Source of the DNA: Brachyspira murdochii DSM 12563
Lineage (GTDB): Bacteria > Spirochaetota > Brachyspiria > Brachyspirales > Brachyspiraceae
Assembly (NCBI RefSeq): GCF_000092845.1
Contig: NC_014150.1
Location: 2,293,510-2,357,509 of the forward strand
Direction: 5' to 3'
DNA length: 64,000 bases
In this document: one piece after another, positions 53,566 through 61,428 of the stretch
How positions within the stretch are numbered: the first letter of the stretch is position 1
Layout of the letters: each line of letters starts with the position of its first letter
Translations under genes and position numbers: made by a program
Notes under the pieces: generated by a model
Seen by the model: the letters and a program-made list of their open reading frames with translations, nothing else
Told to the model about the DNA's origin: nothing
The model's database searches: none

Positions 53566-53787
53566 TTTCTTTTATAAAATAAATATTTTTATTTGTATAT
53601 TCTTAAGTATATTATAATATAATAAATATTACTAAAAAATACTATATAAAGTAAATAATATTTGAAAAATTAATAATTTATTAAAAAAATTTTATTATTT
53701 TTTATTATTTTTGCTAATAAAATAAATAATGTGTTACAAAAATCGTTTATATATGTTAAATTATAGTTAAATAAATGGAGGAAAATT

Positions 53788-54462
53788 ATGGCTACATTAT
53801 TTGATATAATAGGTCCTGTGATGATAGGTCCTTCAAGTTCGCATACCGCTGGAGCTTGCCGTATAGGAAAACTTGCCAAAAAAATTTTGGGTGAGGACGT
53901 AAAAGAAGCAAAAATTTATCTTCATGGTTCTTTTGCTTTAACTTGGAAAGGTCATGGTACGGATAAGGCTATTTTGGCTGGGCTTTTAGGATTTGAAACA
54001 GATGATCCTAGACTTAGAGATAGTTACAATCTTGCTGAGAAGGCTAATCTCAAATATGAATTTATACCTACAACTTTAAGAGATGCTTTTCACCCTAACA
54101 GTGTTTATATTGAAGCTAAAGGGGAAAGTAATGAGATTAATATTTTAGCTTCATCTATTGGAGGAGGTTTGATAGTATTAGATAAGGTAAATGGTATAGA
54201 GGTTCATTATAAGGGTGATTTTCCTACTATTGCTATAGTTAACAAAGATATACCTGGTATTATTGCTCAAGTTACTTCTATTATATTTGAAAATGATATT
54301 AATATTGAAAATATGAATGTAACACCGCAGTTTGAAGGTCCTAATAAGGGATATGCTATTATTGTTATAGGTATGACTGATGTTATATCTAAAGAGATAG
54401 AAGAAAAAATAAGAAGTATAAAAAATATAAGGGATTTTGTATTTTTGGATAAATTGTATTAA
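53788..54462 (+). CDS. sdaAB: L-serine dehydratase beta subunit
   Basis: The beta part of the two-component, iron-sulfur L-serine deaminase, which yields pyruvate and ammonia. The N-terminal signature FDIIGPVMIGPSSSHTAGA (~residues 5-23) is diagnostic. The C-terminal ACT domain is TIAIVNKDIPGIIAQVTSII through to the end (~148-224). At 224 aa it has normal length. GGAGG lies 8 bases before the ATG. It is followed by sdaAA after 55 bp. Confidence 0.95.
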   Translation: MATLFDIIGPVMIGPSSSHTAGACRIGKLAKKILGEDVKEAKIYLHGSFALTWKGHGTDKAILAGLLGFETDDPRLRDSYNLAEKANLKYEFIPTTLRDAFHPNSVYIEAKGESNEINILASSIGGGLIVLDKVNGIEVHYKGDFPTIAIVNKDIPGIIAQVTSIIFENDINIENMNVTPQFEGPNKGYAIIVIGMTDVISKEIEEKIRSIKNIRDFVFLDKLY

Positions 54463-54517
54463 AGAGTATTTTTAGATATAGATAATAAAAAAATATATAT
54501 ACGGAGAATAATATAGT

Positions 54518-55399
54518 ATGGATATAAAATCTATAGAATCATTGGTAGCTATGGCTAATGAACAAAATAAAAAAATAAGCGATATAGTAATAGATATAGA
54601 AGCTAAAGCCCAGAAAACGGACAGGCAGTCAATAATAGATAAGATGACTAGTTATTATGATATAATGAAAGAGTCTGTTGAAAATGGGAAAAGAGATAAA
54701 TTTAATTTTGTAACAGGTTTGCAAAATGAATGTGTTGATATAGTAGAGAAATTTTATAAAGCTAAAAAAAGTATATTAGGAGAGACTGTAGGTGAGGTAG
54801 TAACTGCTGCAATGGCTGTTAGCGGCTATAATGCTTGCATGGGTAAAATTATAGCAGCCCCTACTGCAGGAAGCTGCGGAATAATGCCTGCGGTACTTAC
54901 AGTATGTGAAAATAGAGGATACAAAAAAGAGGATATCGTAAAATCAATGTTTACTGCAGCTGGTCTTGCTGATATTATAGCACAGATTGCTACATTTGCA
55001 GGTGCTGGCGGCGGCTGTATGGCTGAATGCGGAAGTGCTGCTGCTATGGCTTCATCTGCTTGTGCTGAGATTATGGGCGGAACTCCTGAAGAATGTGCTC
55101 ATGCTTTTGCTTTATCATTATCGGCTGTGCTTGGTCTTATATGCGATCCTGTGGCAGGATTTGTTGAGGTGCCTTGTATGGGTAAGAATGTTATGTCTGC
55201 TGTTCATGCTATTGTATCAGCTGAGCTTGCTTGTGCAGGATTTAAGAGTGTTATACCTCCTGATGAAGTTGTGCTTGCAATGAAAGAGGTTGGTGATGGT
55301 ATGGACGAAAGATTTAAAGAAACTGCTAAGGGAGGACTTGCCAATACTCCTACTGGGCGTGCTATTGCTGAAAAACTTTTGGGAAGAATAAATAAATAA
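54518..55399 (+). CDS. sdaAA: L-serine dehydratase alpha subunit
   Basis: The catalytic subunit that holds the [4Fe-4S] cluster. Cys residues fitting the cluster lie in APTAGSCGIMPAV (~125), and later in GLICDPVAGFVEVPCMGKN (~210-228). The Cys/Gly-rich MAECGSAAAMASSACAE segment is at about 168-184. At 293 aa the length is typical of the separate alpha chain of anaerobes. Together with sdaAB it lets the organism ferment serine. A terminator follows. Confidence 0.96.
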   Translation: MDIKSIESLVAMANEQNKKISDIVIDIEAKAQKTDRQSIIDKMTSYYDIMKESVENGKRDKFNFVTGLQNECVDIVEKFYKAKKSILGETVGEVVTAAMAVSGYNACMGKIIAAPTAGSCGIMPAVLTVCENRGYKKEDIVKSMFTAAGLADIIAQIATFAGAGGGCMAECGSAAAMASSACAEIMGGTPEECAHAFALSLSAVLGLICDPVAGFVEVPCMGKNVMSAVHAIVSAELACAGFKSVIPPDEVVLAMKEVGDGMDERFKETAKGGLANTPTGRAIAEKLLGRINK

Positions 55400-55416
55400 T
55401 ATTTATAAATATTTTT

Positions 55417-55446
55417 AGGTCTGCTGTATTTGGCAGACCTTTTTTA
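55417..55446 (+). terminator. Terminator of sdaAB-sdaAA
   Basis: AGGTCTGC pairs perfectly with GCAGACCT, followed by seven T residues. Confidence 0.88.
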
Positions 55447-55695
55447 TTGATTGTTTATTTTAATAGTTATTAAGTGGTTAAAAAAAACTGGTATTTGTTT
55501 TTGAGCAGAGTTTGTGCAGGCATCAGTTTTGATTAAGTTAATATAGTGTTATGACAAAAGTTAGTAATACATTTGCAAAAGCGTGAAATTTACAAAATAA
55601 AAAATTAATTATTAAATAAGTATAATATAATTTCTTGATATAATGTATAAGTTATGTTAATATATTAATATACAATAAGCTGTACGGAGATTATT
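55447..55695. other. Intergenic region before the ankyrin lipoprotein gene
   Basis: AT-rich, with no coding frame or repeat copy that I can see. A promoter for the 55696 gene is expected in the last 80 bp. Confidence 0.4.
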
Positions 55696-56670
55696 ATGAA
55701 AGTTATCATGCTATTATTTTTGATGTTTGTACTGTCATGCTCACAAAATTCTAATATTAACACTGATAGAAATACGCAGACTGATGAAGATGCTGTTATA
55801 GATGATAATATAGTTCATGATATGTCTTTAGAAGAGGCTTTAGCTGAGTATGATGAGAGACCTTGCATTGACATAATAAAAAATTTGATTTCTTCCGGTA
55901 ATATTAATAATACTCTTACAGAAACTACAAATATAGTAAATACAGAAGATACAGAATATGATCTTAGCGTTACTTTTGATGAGGGTACTACAGCTTTAAT
56001 GATAGCTTCTTACTATGGATATGCTGATTTGGTAAATGCTCTTATACAAAATAATGCTGATGTAAATTTAAAAAATAAAAGAAATTATACGGCACTTTTA
56101 TATGCTACGGATATATGGGCTAGACAGGGTATTGGAATATATGACAGTAATTATAATGTTGTTGAGCTTTTAGTAATGAATGATGCTGATATTAATGCTG
56201 TTAATAATTATGGCTGGAGTCCTTTATTTTTTGCTGCTGACAATTCTAATTCTGATATAGTTGCGTTTTTATCAGATAATGGGGCTAATATTAATTTGGT
56301 ATCTGATGAGGGAATAACTCCTCTTTTAATAGCTAATGATGTTGAAAGTGTGAAAATTTTATCTAAAACTACTAATATAAATAAAGCTAATGCATCAGGG
56401 GTAACTCCGTTAATAGCTTTTTCAGGACGCGAGATATCAATAGAAGCTATTAGTATTTTGCTTGAAAATGGTGCTGATGTTAATAAAATAGATAAAGACG
56501 GAGAGACTGCCCTTTCTACCGCTATAGAAAATAGTAATTTTGAGGCGGCTTTGCTTCTTATTAATAATAATGCTAATCCTAATTTGGCTAAGAAAAAAGC
56601 TAAAGAACTTGCGGGTATTGCAAGAGAGTTAGGTGATGAAGAGGTGGCTTCTATATTGGATAAATATTAA
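55696..56670 (+). CDS. Ankyrin-repeat lipoprotein
   Basis: A 324-aa predicted lipoprotein with signal LLFLMFVLSCSQNS (lipobox LSC, Cys near residue 15), then an acidic, Asn-rich linker to ~residue 95. After it come about six ankyrin repeats (GTTALMIASYYGYADLVNAL, NYTALLYA, GWSPLFFAADNSNSDIVAFL, GITPLLIAND, GVTPLIAFSG, GETALSTAIENSNFEAALLL). Ankyrin-repeat proteins are numerous in Brachyspira. It is membrane-anchored outside the cytoplasm, probably for protein binding. Its partner is unknown. Confidence 0.9.
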   Translation: MKVIMLLFLMFVLSCSQNSNINTDRNTQTDEDAVIDDNIVHDMSLEEALAEYDERPCIDIIKNLISSGNINNTLTETTNIVNTEDTEYDLSVTFDEGTTALMIASYYGYADLVNALIQNNADVNLKNKRNYTALLYATDIWARQGIGIYDSNYNVVELLVMNDADINAVNNYGWSPLFFAADNSNSDIVAFLSDNGANINLVSDEGITPLLIANDVESVKILSKTTNINKANASGVTPLIAFSGREISIEAISILLENGADVNKIDKDGETALSTAIENSNFEAALLLINNNANPNLAKKKAKELAGIARELGDEEVASILDKY

Positions 56671-56675
56671 ATATT

Positions 56676-56703
56676 TTGACAATTTGGTTTATTTTGCTAT
56701 ATT
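56676..56703 (+). promoter_or_regulatory. Promoter of the 56755 gene
   Basis: TTGACA (56676-56681), a 16-bp spacer and TATATT (56698-56703) lie about 50 bp before the ATG. Confidence 0.65.
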
Positions 56704-56754
56704 TATTACATATAAGTAAATATAATAAATTTATAATATTACGGAGTTTTTATA

Positions 56755-57093
56755 ATGTTTGACAACAATGTTCATTATATAAGAAAAGAGTTAGAATCAA
56801 TCTATACTATTATAGTAGAGAATTTAGGAAAAGAATTGCTTAATACTGAAATCAGACGCTTGGAATATGAGCCTAAGATGGATAGAATTAATATTAATAA
56901 CTTTATATTTATAAGACTTACTTTTGAAAATGAATATGATCATAAAGAACTATACTATGATATATATATTGAAGATGAAGACGGACATGATGTTGAGAGA
57001 GCTTTAATTAGTGTGGAAAAACCTTTTTCTAAGGTTGTTGATAAAATAGATTATTTGGTAAAATTAAATTATCAAGCTAATAATGATGATTAA
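56755..57093 (+). CDS. Small acidic hypothetical protein, 112 aa
   Basis: I do not recognise a family. The protein is acidic and Asn/Asp-rich, with no signal peptide or membrane helix and a mixed strand/helix look (INNFIFIRLTFENEYDHKEL). It has its own promoter and a GGAG site before the ATG, and a strong terminator follows. Size and composition fit a genus-specific cytosolic protein. Confidence 0.7.
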   Translation: MFDNNVHYIRKELESIYTIIVENLGKELLNTEIRRLEYEPKMDRININNFIFIRLTFENEYDHKELYYDIYIEDEDGHDVERALISVEKPFSKVVDKIDYLVKLNYQANNDD

Positions 57094-57170
57094 TAGTTAT
57101 TATTGTATTCAATAAACTTTTATCTTTAAACTTTTAATTGATTTAAGTGGTTAGATGAAACTTTATATAA

Positions 57171-57204
57171 AAAATAAGGAGGCACAAAAGCCTCCTTATT
57201 TTTT
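57171..57204. terminator. Bidirectional terminator
   Basis: AAAATAAGGAGGC (57171-57183) pairs perfectly with GCCTCCTTATTTT (57190-57202), placed between convergent genes. Confidence 0.9.
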
Positions 57205-57228
57205 ATATTATTTTGACAGCTATTTTTA

Positions 57229-57930
57229 TTAGTTTAATGCTTTAGTAGAAAGTACAAATTTATCTTCTCTGTATCTTTGAGTATTTCCGCTTATTATATC
57301 TGTTAATGCTTCCATTACTTCTTTTTCACTATCACCATCAACTATATATAAAGTATCTCTGTCAACTAGGTAATATCCTTCATATTCTGTATCATTATCA
57401 TATCTTTCTTTATTTTGAACTATGCAGGCATTTCTATTTTTTTTATCATCTTGAACATTAAGAGTAACATCGTCAACCCATACTAATGTAGAATATTCAT
57501 CTCTTCCGTCAATTCTTCCATTTTCATATTCTCTTTTACATATTTCAGATGCACTATTGAATAAGATAAACTCTTCTTCAGTTTCTAATCTTCCGTCATC
57601 ATAATCTTCTTCAGACTGATACCAAGTAGTAGAATATAGTCTGTCTAATAAACTGTATCCTTCAGGAGTTTGAGTATTTCCAGAAGATGTATTATCATTT
57701 GCTGAAGATGTGTTATTGTCAGATGTATTATTTGCTTTAACAGATGCATTTATTGCTAAAGATTGAGTTCTTCCGTCCCAATTAGCCAATAAAGTACCTT
57801 CTTTAACATTTTTATCATCGCTTGGGACTATAGTTGTTAATGGTTTATCTCCTATTGTAGGAGCTTGATTGCTGTTACAAGAGACTACTAACGCAGATAA
57901 AATACTTAATATTAATATTATTTTTTTCAT
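57229..57930 (-). CDS. Lipoprotein of unknown function, 233 aa
   Basis: A signal sequence with lipobox-like ALVVSCNSN (Cys near 18) predicts a membrane-anchored lipoprotein. The mature part starts with a Ser/Asn/Thr-rich linker (SSANDNTSSGNTQT) and continues with a folded part (LLDRLYSTTWYQSEEDYDDG to the end) resembling the lipocalin-like or META-like small domains common in spirochaete lipoproteins. No catalytic residues can be named. It is a single gene. Confidence 0.75.
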   Translation of the reverse strand: MKKIILILSILSALVVSCNSNQAPTIGDKPLTTIVPSDDKNVKEGTLLANWDGRTQSLAINASVKANNTSDNNTSSANDNTSSGNTQTPEGYSLLDRLYSTTWYQSEEDYDDGRLETEEEFILFNSASEICKREYENGRIDGRDEYSTLVWVDDVTLNVQDDKKNRNACIVQNKERYDNDTEYEGYYLVDRDTLYIVDGDSEKEVMEALTDIISGNTQRYREDKFVLSTKALN

Positions 57931-58200
57931 AAATATTATGACCTCATTTTATTATTATTTTTAATATAAGTATAACATAATTTTCAAAAAAGTGTAAAAA
58001 AAATTTATTTTTAGTATTGTTTTTTAAATTTTTTTTATATATTTAATAACATAGTAAATTATAATTACATAGTTGTATGATTATATTATCTAAAAAATTA
58101 TAAAAAATAATAGTTTTTATTATAATGATAATAATTATTTTTGACAATTTTTTATATTATTCTATAATAAATTAATTAAATAATATATAGGGGTATTAAG
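57931..58200. other. Divergent intergenic region, 270 bp
   Basis: AT-rich. It holds the promoter of the RCK gene (58141-58168) and presumably that of the lipoprotein gene on the other strand. Nothing else is recognised. Confidence 0.4.
58141..58168 (+). promoter_or_regulatory. Promoter of the RCK-domain gene
   Basis: TTGACA (58141-58146), a 16-bp spacer and TATAAT (58163-58168), near consensus. GGGG lies about 9 bases before the ATG at 58201. Confidence 0.75.
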
Positions 58201-58887
58201 ATGCTGCAGTATGCCGTTATAGGTGTAGGAACTTTAGGTAAGGCTTTGATTAACAGGCTTATGACAAAACCTTCCATTGAAGTATTTGCTATAGATAATG
58301 ATATTAACGAAATAGAAGCTATAAAAAATAATGTAACTCAGGCTATGAGACTAGATTCTACTCAGAAAGAGGCATTAGAGGCTATTGAAATTAATAAATT
58401 TGATGCTGTTATACTTACGATAGGTGAAGATATGATGACAAGCATATTAACTGCTTTGCTTTTAAAAGAACTTAATGTTAAAAATATTATAGCCAGATAC
58501 TCAAATGAAAAGCATAAGGCAATACTAAGTATGATAGGCATAACGCATTTGGTAAGCCCTGAAGAATCTATGGGTATACATATAGCAGAGCAGCTTGAAG
58601 TAGGCGATACTGTTTTGCTTTATGATTTAACAGAATATCATTCTATAGTGGAGTTTCCTGTTCATGGAGGATTGGCTGGAAAGAATTTTAAAGAGCTTGA
58701 TCTTAGAAAGAAATATAAAATTAATGTTGTAGCAATAAAAAAAGAGACGGTTGGTATATTGGGGGAAAAAAAGGTTGTTGTAGACTGTACTCCAGATCCT
58801 GATGAGCCTATGGTAGAAGGCGATATATTAATTATTGCAGGGCATGATAAAGATATAGAAAAAATGAATAAAAAGATGTCTGAATAA
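58201..58887 (+). CDS. TrkA/KtrA-type RCK subunit for potassium uptake
   Basis: A 228-aa cytosolic regulator of a potassium transporter. The RCK_N Rossmann fold starts YAVIGVGTLGKALINRL (~residues 4-20), and ends at about 135; residues ~140-225 are the RCK_C (TrkA_C) ligand-binding domain. The single RCK unit is of KtrA type. No KtrB/TrkH membrane partner is nearby. It overlaps nearly with the DUF2905 gene (2 bp gap), so the two are one transcript. Confidence 0.9.
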   Translation: MLQYAVIGVGTLGKALINRLMTKPSIEVFAIDNDINEIEAIKNNVTQAMRLDSTQKEALEAIEINKFDAVILTIGEDMMTSILTALLLKELNVKNIIARYSNEKHKAILSMIGITHLVSPEESMGIHIAEQLEVGDTVLLYDLTEYHSIVEFPVHGGLAGKNFKELDLRKKYKINVVAIKKETVGILGEKKVVVDCTPDPDEPMVEGDILIIAGHDKDIEKMNKKMSE

Positions 58888-58889
58888 TA

Positions 58890-59105
58890 ATGAATACTCA
58901 GTTTGCTAAGATTTTTATAGTTATAGGAATAATATTTGTAGTTATAGGCGTACTTTTTTTGCTTAATATAAAAATTCCTTTCGGTAAACTTCCCGGTGAT
59001 ATAGTAATAAAAAAAGAGAATTTTACTTTTGCATTTCCTCTTATGACAAGTATTATAGCTAGTATTGTGCTTTCTTTTATAATGTGGCTCATTTCTAAAT
59101 CCTGA
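58890..59105 (+). CDS. DUF2905 small membrane protein
   Basis: A 71-aa protein with two membrane helices (residues ~7-27 and ~46-68) and the hallmark PFGKLPGDIVIKKENFTF between them. This motif defines DUF2905. Function is unknown. It begins 2 bp after the RCK gene, so it is probably translationally coupled. That pairing may hint at a membrane role linked to ion transport, but the family is found in many contexts. Confidence 0.85.
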   Translation: MNTQFAKIFIVIGIIFVVIGVLFLLNIKIPFGKLPGDIVIKKENFTFAFPLMTSIIASIVLSFIMWLISKS

Positions 59106-59247
59106 TAGTTATTTTGCTATATTACTAAACATGTACCAATAGTATCAGCTTAAAAACTTGAAATTATTTTTACTAGTATATCATATGGAAATCAATAAAA
59201 AGCATTATATCAAAAATCTAATTAAATAAAAACATAATATTTTTAAC

Positions 59248-59276
59248 TTGATTATATACTTTTTGTATACTATAAT
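59248..59276 (+). promoter_or_regulatory. Promoter of the phosphohexomutase gene
   Basis: TTGATT (59248-59253), a 17-bp spacer and TATAAT (59271-59276), 38 bp before the chosen ATG. Confidence 0.65.
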
Positions 59277-59313
59277 TTATATATAGAATTTTTAAAAATT
59301 AGAGGTGTGTATA

Positions 59314-61005
59314 ATGGAACAAGAAGTAAAAGCAAGAATTGATTCATGGCTTAATGGTCCTTATGATGAAGAAACAAAGAAAGAAATTAAAGCATTATTA
59401 GATTCAGGAAATGAAAAAGAATTAACCGATGCATTTTACCGAGATTTAGAGTTTGGTACTGGCGGACTTAGGGGAATAATGGGAGTTGGTACTAACAGAA
59501 TGAATAAATATACTGTAGGAGTTGCCACTCAGGGACTTGCTAATTATATATTAAAGCAAGGAGGAAGCGATTATAAAGTTGCCATAGGATATGACTCAAG
59601 AAATAATTCTGATGTATTTTCAAAAGCTGCTGCTGAGATACTTTCTTCAAACGGAATAAAAGTTTATTTATATGATGATATTCACCCTATTTCGCTTCTT
59701 TCTTATGCTGTAAGAAGTTTAGACTGCATTGCTGGAATAGTTGTTACTGCAAGTCATAACCCTAAAGAATATAACGGATATAAAGTTTATTGGACTGACG
59801 GAGCTCAGGTTATACCGCCTCATGATAAAAATATAATAGATGAAGTGTTAAAAGTTAAGCCGGAAGAAGTAAAAATGGGAGACGCTTCAAAAATTACTAT
59901 AATAGGAAAGGATATTGAAGATAAATACATGAATGATTTGATGGGGTATTTAGTTAATCCGGATATCATCAAAAAACATCATGATATAAAAATAGTTTAT
60001 ACTCCTATTCATGGTTCTGGATACAAAATGGTTCCTATGGCATTAAGAAAAGCAGGATTCACAAATCTGACAACATTAGAAGGTGCTCAGCCTCCTAATG
60101 GAAATTTCCCTACAGTTGAATCTCCTAACCCAGAAAATCCTGAAGCATTGCAGATAGCTGTTAATAAAGCAAAAGAAATAGGTGCTGAACTTGTTATGGG
60201 TACTGATCCAGACTGCGACAGAATGGGATGTGCTCTGCTTACTAAAGACGGAAGTTATATGTATCTTACTGGTAATCAAATAGGATCCATAATGGCATAC
60301 TACCTCATTACAAACAAAAAAAATATTAAAAATCCATATATAGTAAAAACAATAGTAACTACTGAACTAGCTAGGGCTATTGCTGATGCTAATAATGTTA
60401 AGATTTATGATGTGCTTACTGGCTTTAAATGGATTGCTGATGTTATAGAAAGAGATAAAGAAGGAACATATTTATTCGGATTTGAAGAGAGTTTCGGTTA
60501 CTGTATAAATTCAAATGTACGCGATAAAGACGGTGTTAGTTCTTGTTTGATGCTTGCTGAAGTACTTGCTTACTGTAAAGATAATAACATTACTTTAGCT
60601 GATTATTTAGAAAGTATTTATGAAAAATATGGATACTTCTATGAAGAGACTATATCAATTACAAAAAAAGGTGCTGACGGAGCTAAAGCTATAGCTGATT
60701 TAATGACTTACTACAGAAACAATTTACCTAAAGAAATTTCAGGCGTTCAAGTAGAGACTATAAGCGACTATGAGAAAAAAGAAGTTTATGATAATACAGG
60801 TAAAAAAATAAAAGATATTACTCTGCCAAAATCTAATGTTCTTCAATACATACTCGCAGATAAAACAAAAATTACTATAAGACCTTCTGGTACTGAGCCT
60901 AAAATAAAATTCTATTTTGAAGTTTGCGTAAAAGAAAGTAAAGATAAGAGACTTAATATAGCAAGAGAAAAAGTAGCTAATTTCAAAAAGTTTATCAAAG
61001 AATAA
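59314..61005 (+). CDS. Phosphoglucomutase/phosphomannomutase
   Basis: An alpha-D-phosphohexomutase that interconverts hexose 1- and 6-phosphates. The active Ser is in GIVVTASHNPKEYNGYKVYW (~residue 148), the metal loop is GTDPDCDRMG (~residue 297), the sugar-binding loop GFEESFGY (~393), and the phosphate-binding loop RPSGTEPKIKFYF (~530). At 563 aa it fits the long PgcA-like group. I start at ATG 59314, for AGAGG is 8 bases upstream, rather than the open-frame GTG at 59305. It could supply glucose-1-phosphate to the nucleotidyltransferase at 21491. Confidence 0.93.
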   Translation: MEQEVKARIDSWLNGPYDEETKKEIKALLDSGNEKELTDAFYRDLEFGTGGLRGIMGVGTNRMNKYTVGVATQGLANYILKQGGSDYKVAIGYDSRNNSDVFSKAAAEILSSNGIKVYLYDDIHPISLLSYAVRSLDCIAGIVVTASHNPKEYNGYKVYWTDGAQVIPPHDKNIIDEVLKVKPEEVKMGDASKITIIGKDIEDKYMNDLMGYLVNPDIIKKHHDIKIVYTPIHGSGYKMVPMALRKAGFTNLTTLEGAQPPNGNFPTVESPNPENPEALQIAVNKAKEIGAELVMGTDPDCDRMGCALLTKDGSYMYLTGNQIGSIMAYYLITNKKNIKNPYIVKTIVTTELARAIADANNVKIYDVLTGFKWIADVIERDKEGTYLFGFEESFGYCINSNVRDKDGVSSCLMLAEVLAYCKDNNITLADYLESIYEKYGYFYEETISITKKGADGAKAIADLMTYYRNNLPKEISGVQVETISDYEKKEVYDNTGKKIKDITLPKSNVLQYILADKTKITIRPSGTEPKIKFYFEVCVKESKDKRLNIAREKVANFKKFIKE

Positions 61006-61027
61006 TTTATATATAATTAACTAAACA

Positions 61028-61058
61028 CAAAAAGCCTCATTATTTAATGGGGCTTTTA
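61028..61058 (+). terminator. Terminator after the phosphohexomutase gene
   Basis: AAAGCCTCAT pairs with ATGGGGCTTT (one G-U pair), followed by an A/T-rich run. Confidence 0.75.
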
Positions 61059-61077
61059 TATATTTTTAACTTTATTC

Positions 61078-61400
61078 TAACTCCCCGCCCATTTTAGTTT
61101 GTAATTTTTATTTGTTATTATTGTATTATTTTTCTTTATTAATTTTTACTGTTATTATGACGCCCGCCCTAGCTTTATTTTAGGTTACAATCTTCACAAC
61201 GCACGCAGAGTGAAATTATAAAATATAAGTTAATTTTGAATTCTAATTTTAATTATATATAAAATTCAGCTAACCGTGCGTAGATAAAGATTTTTAAATT
61301 TAATAAACGCTTGGGTGGGTGCCATAATTTTTAATTAGACTATAAAAATAATAAAAATTAAGATTTTAAAATAAAACAATAAAATATAAAGGGTGGGGTA
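61078..61400 (+). repeat. Palindromic intergenic repeat, copy D (longest)
   Basis: It spans left arm CTCCCCGCCCA, the ACGCCCGCCC block, the core (ACGCACGCAG ... ACCGTGCGTAG) and right arm CTTGGGTGGGTGCC ending TATAAAGGGTGGGG. The ends are roughly inverted, so the whole unit can fold into a long imperfect hairpin. Confidence 0.75.
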
Positions 61401-61428
61401 TGAGAATAAAATTTTTAAAATATGAAAA

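Larger units (their letters stand above)
61006..61428. other. 423-bp convergent intergenic region with repeat copy D
   Basis: It contains a terminator (61028-61058) and the longest copy of the palindromic repeat (61078-61400). No gene is seen. Confidence 0.6.

Noticed and set aside
53670-53879. Minus-strand frame over the sdaAB start
   Set aside because: It overlaps the strongly supported sdaAB start and its ribosome site, and has no start signal of its own.
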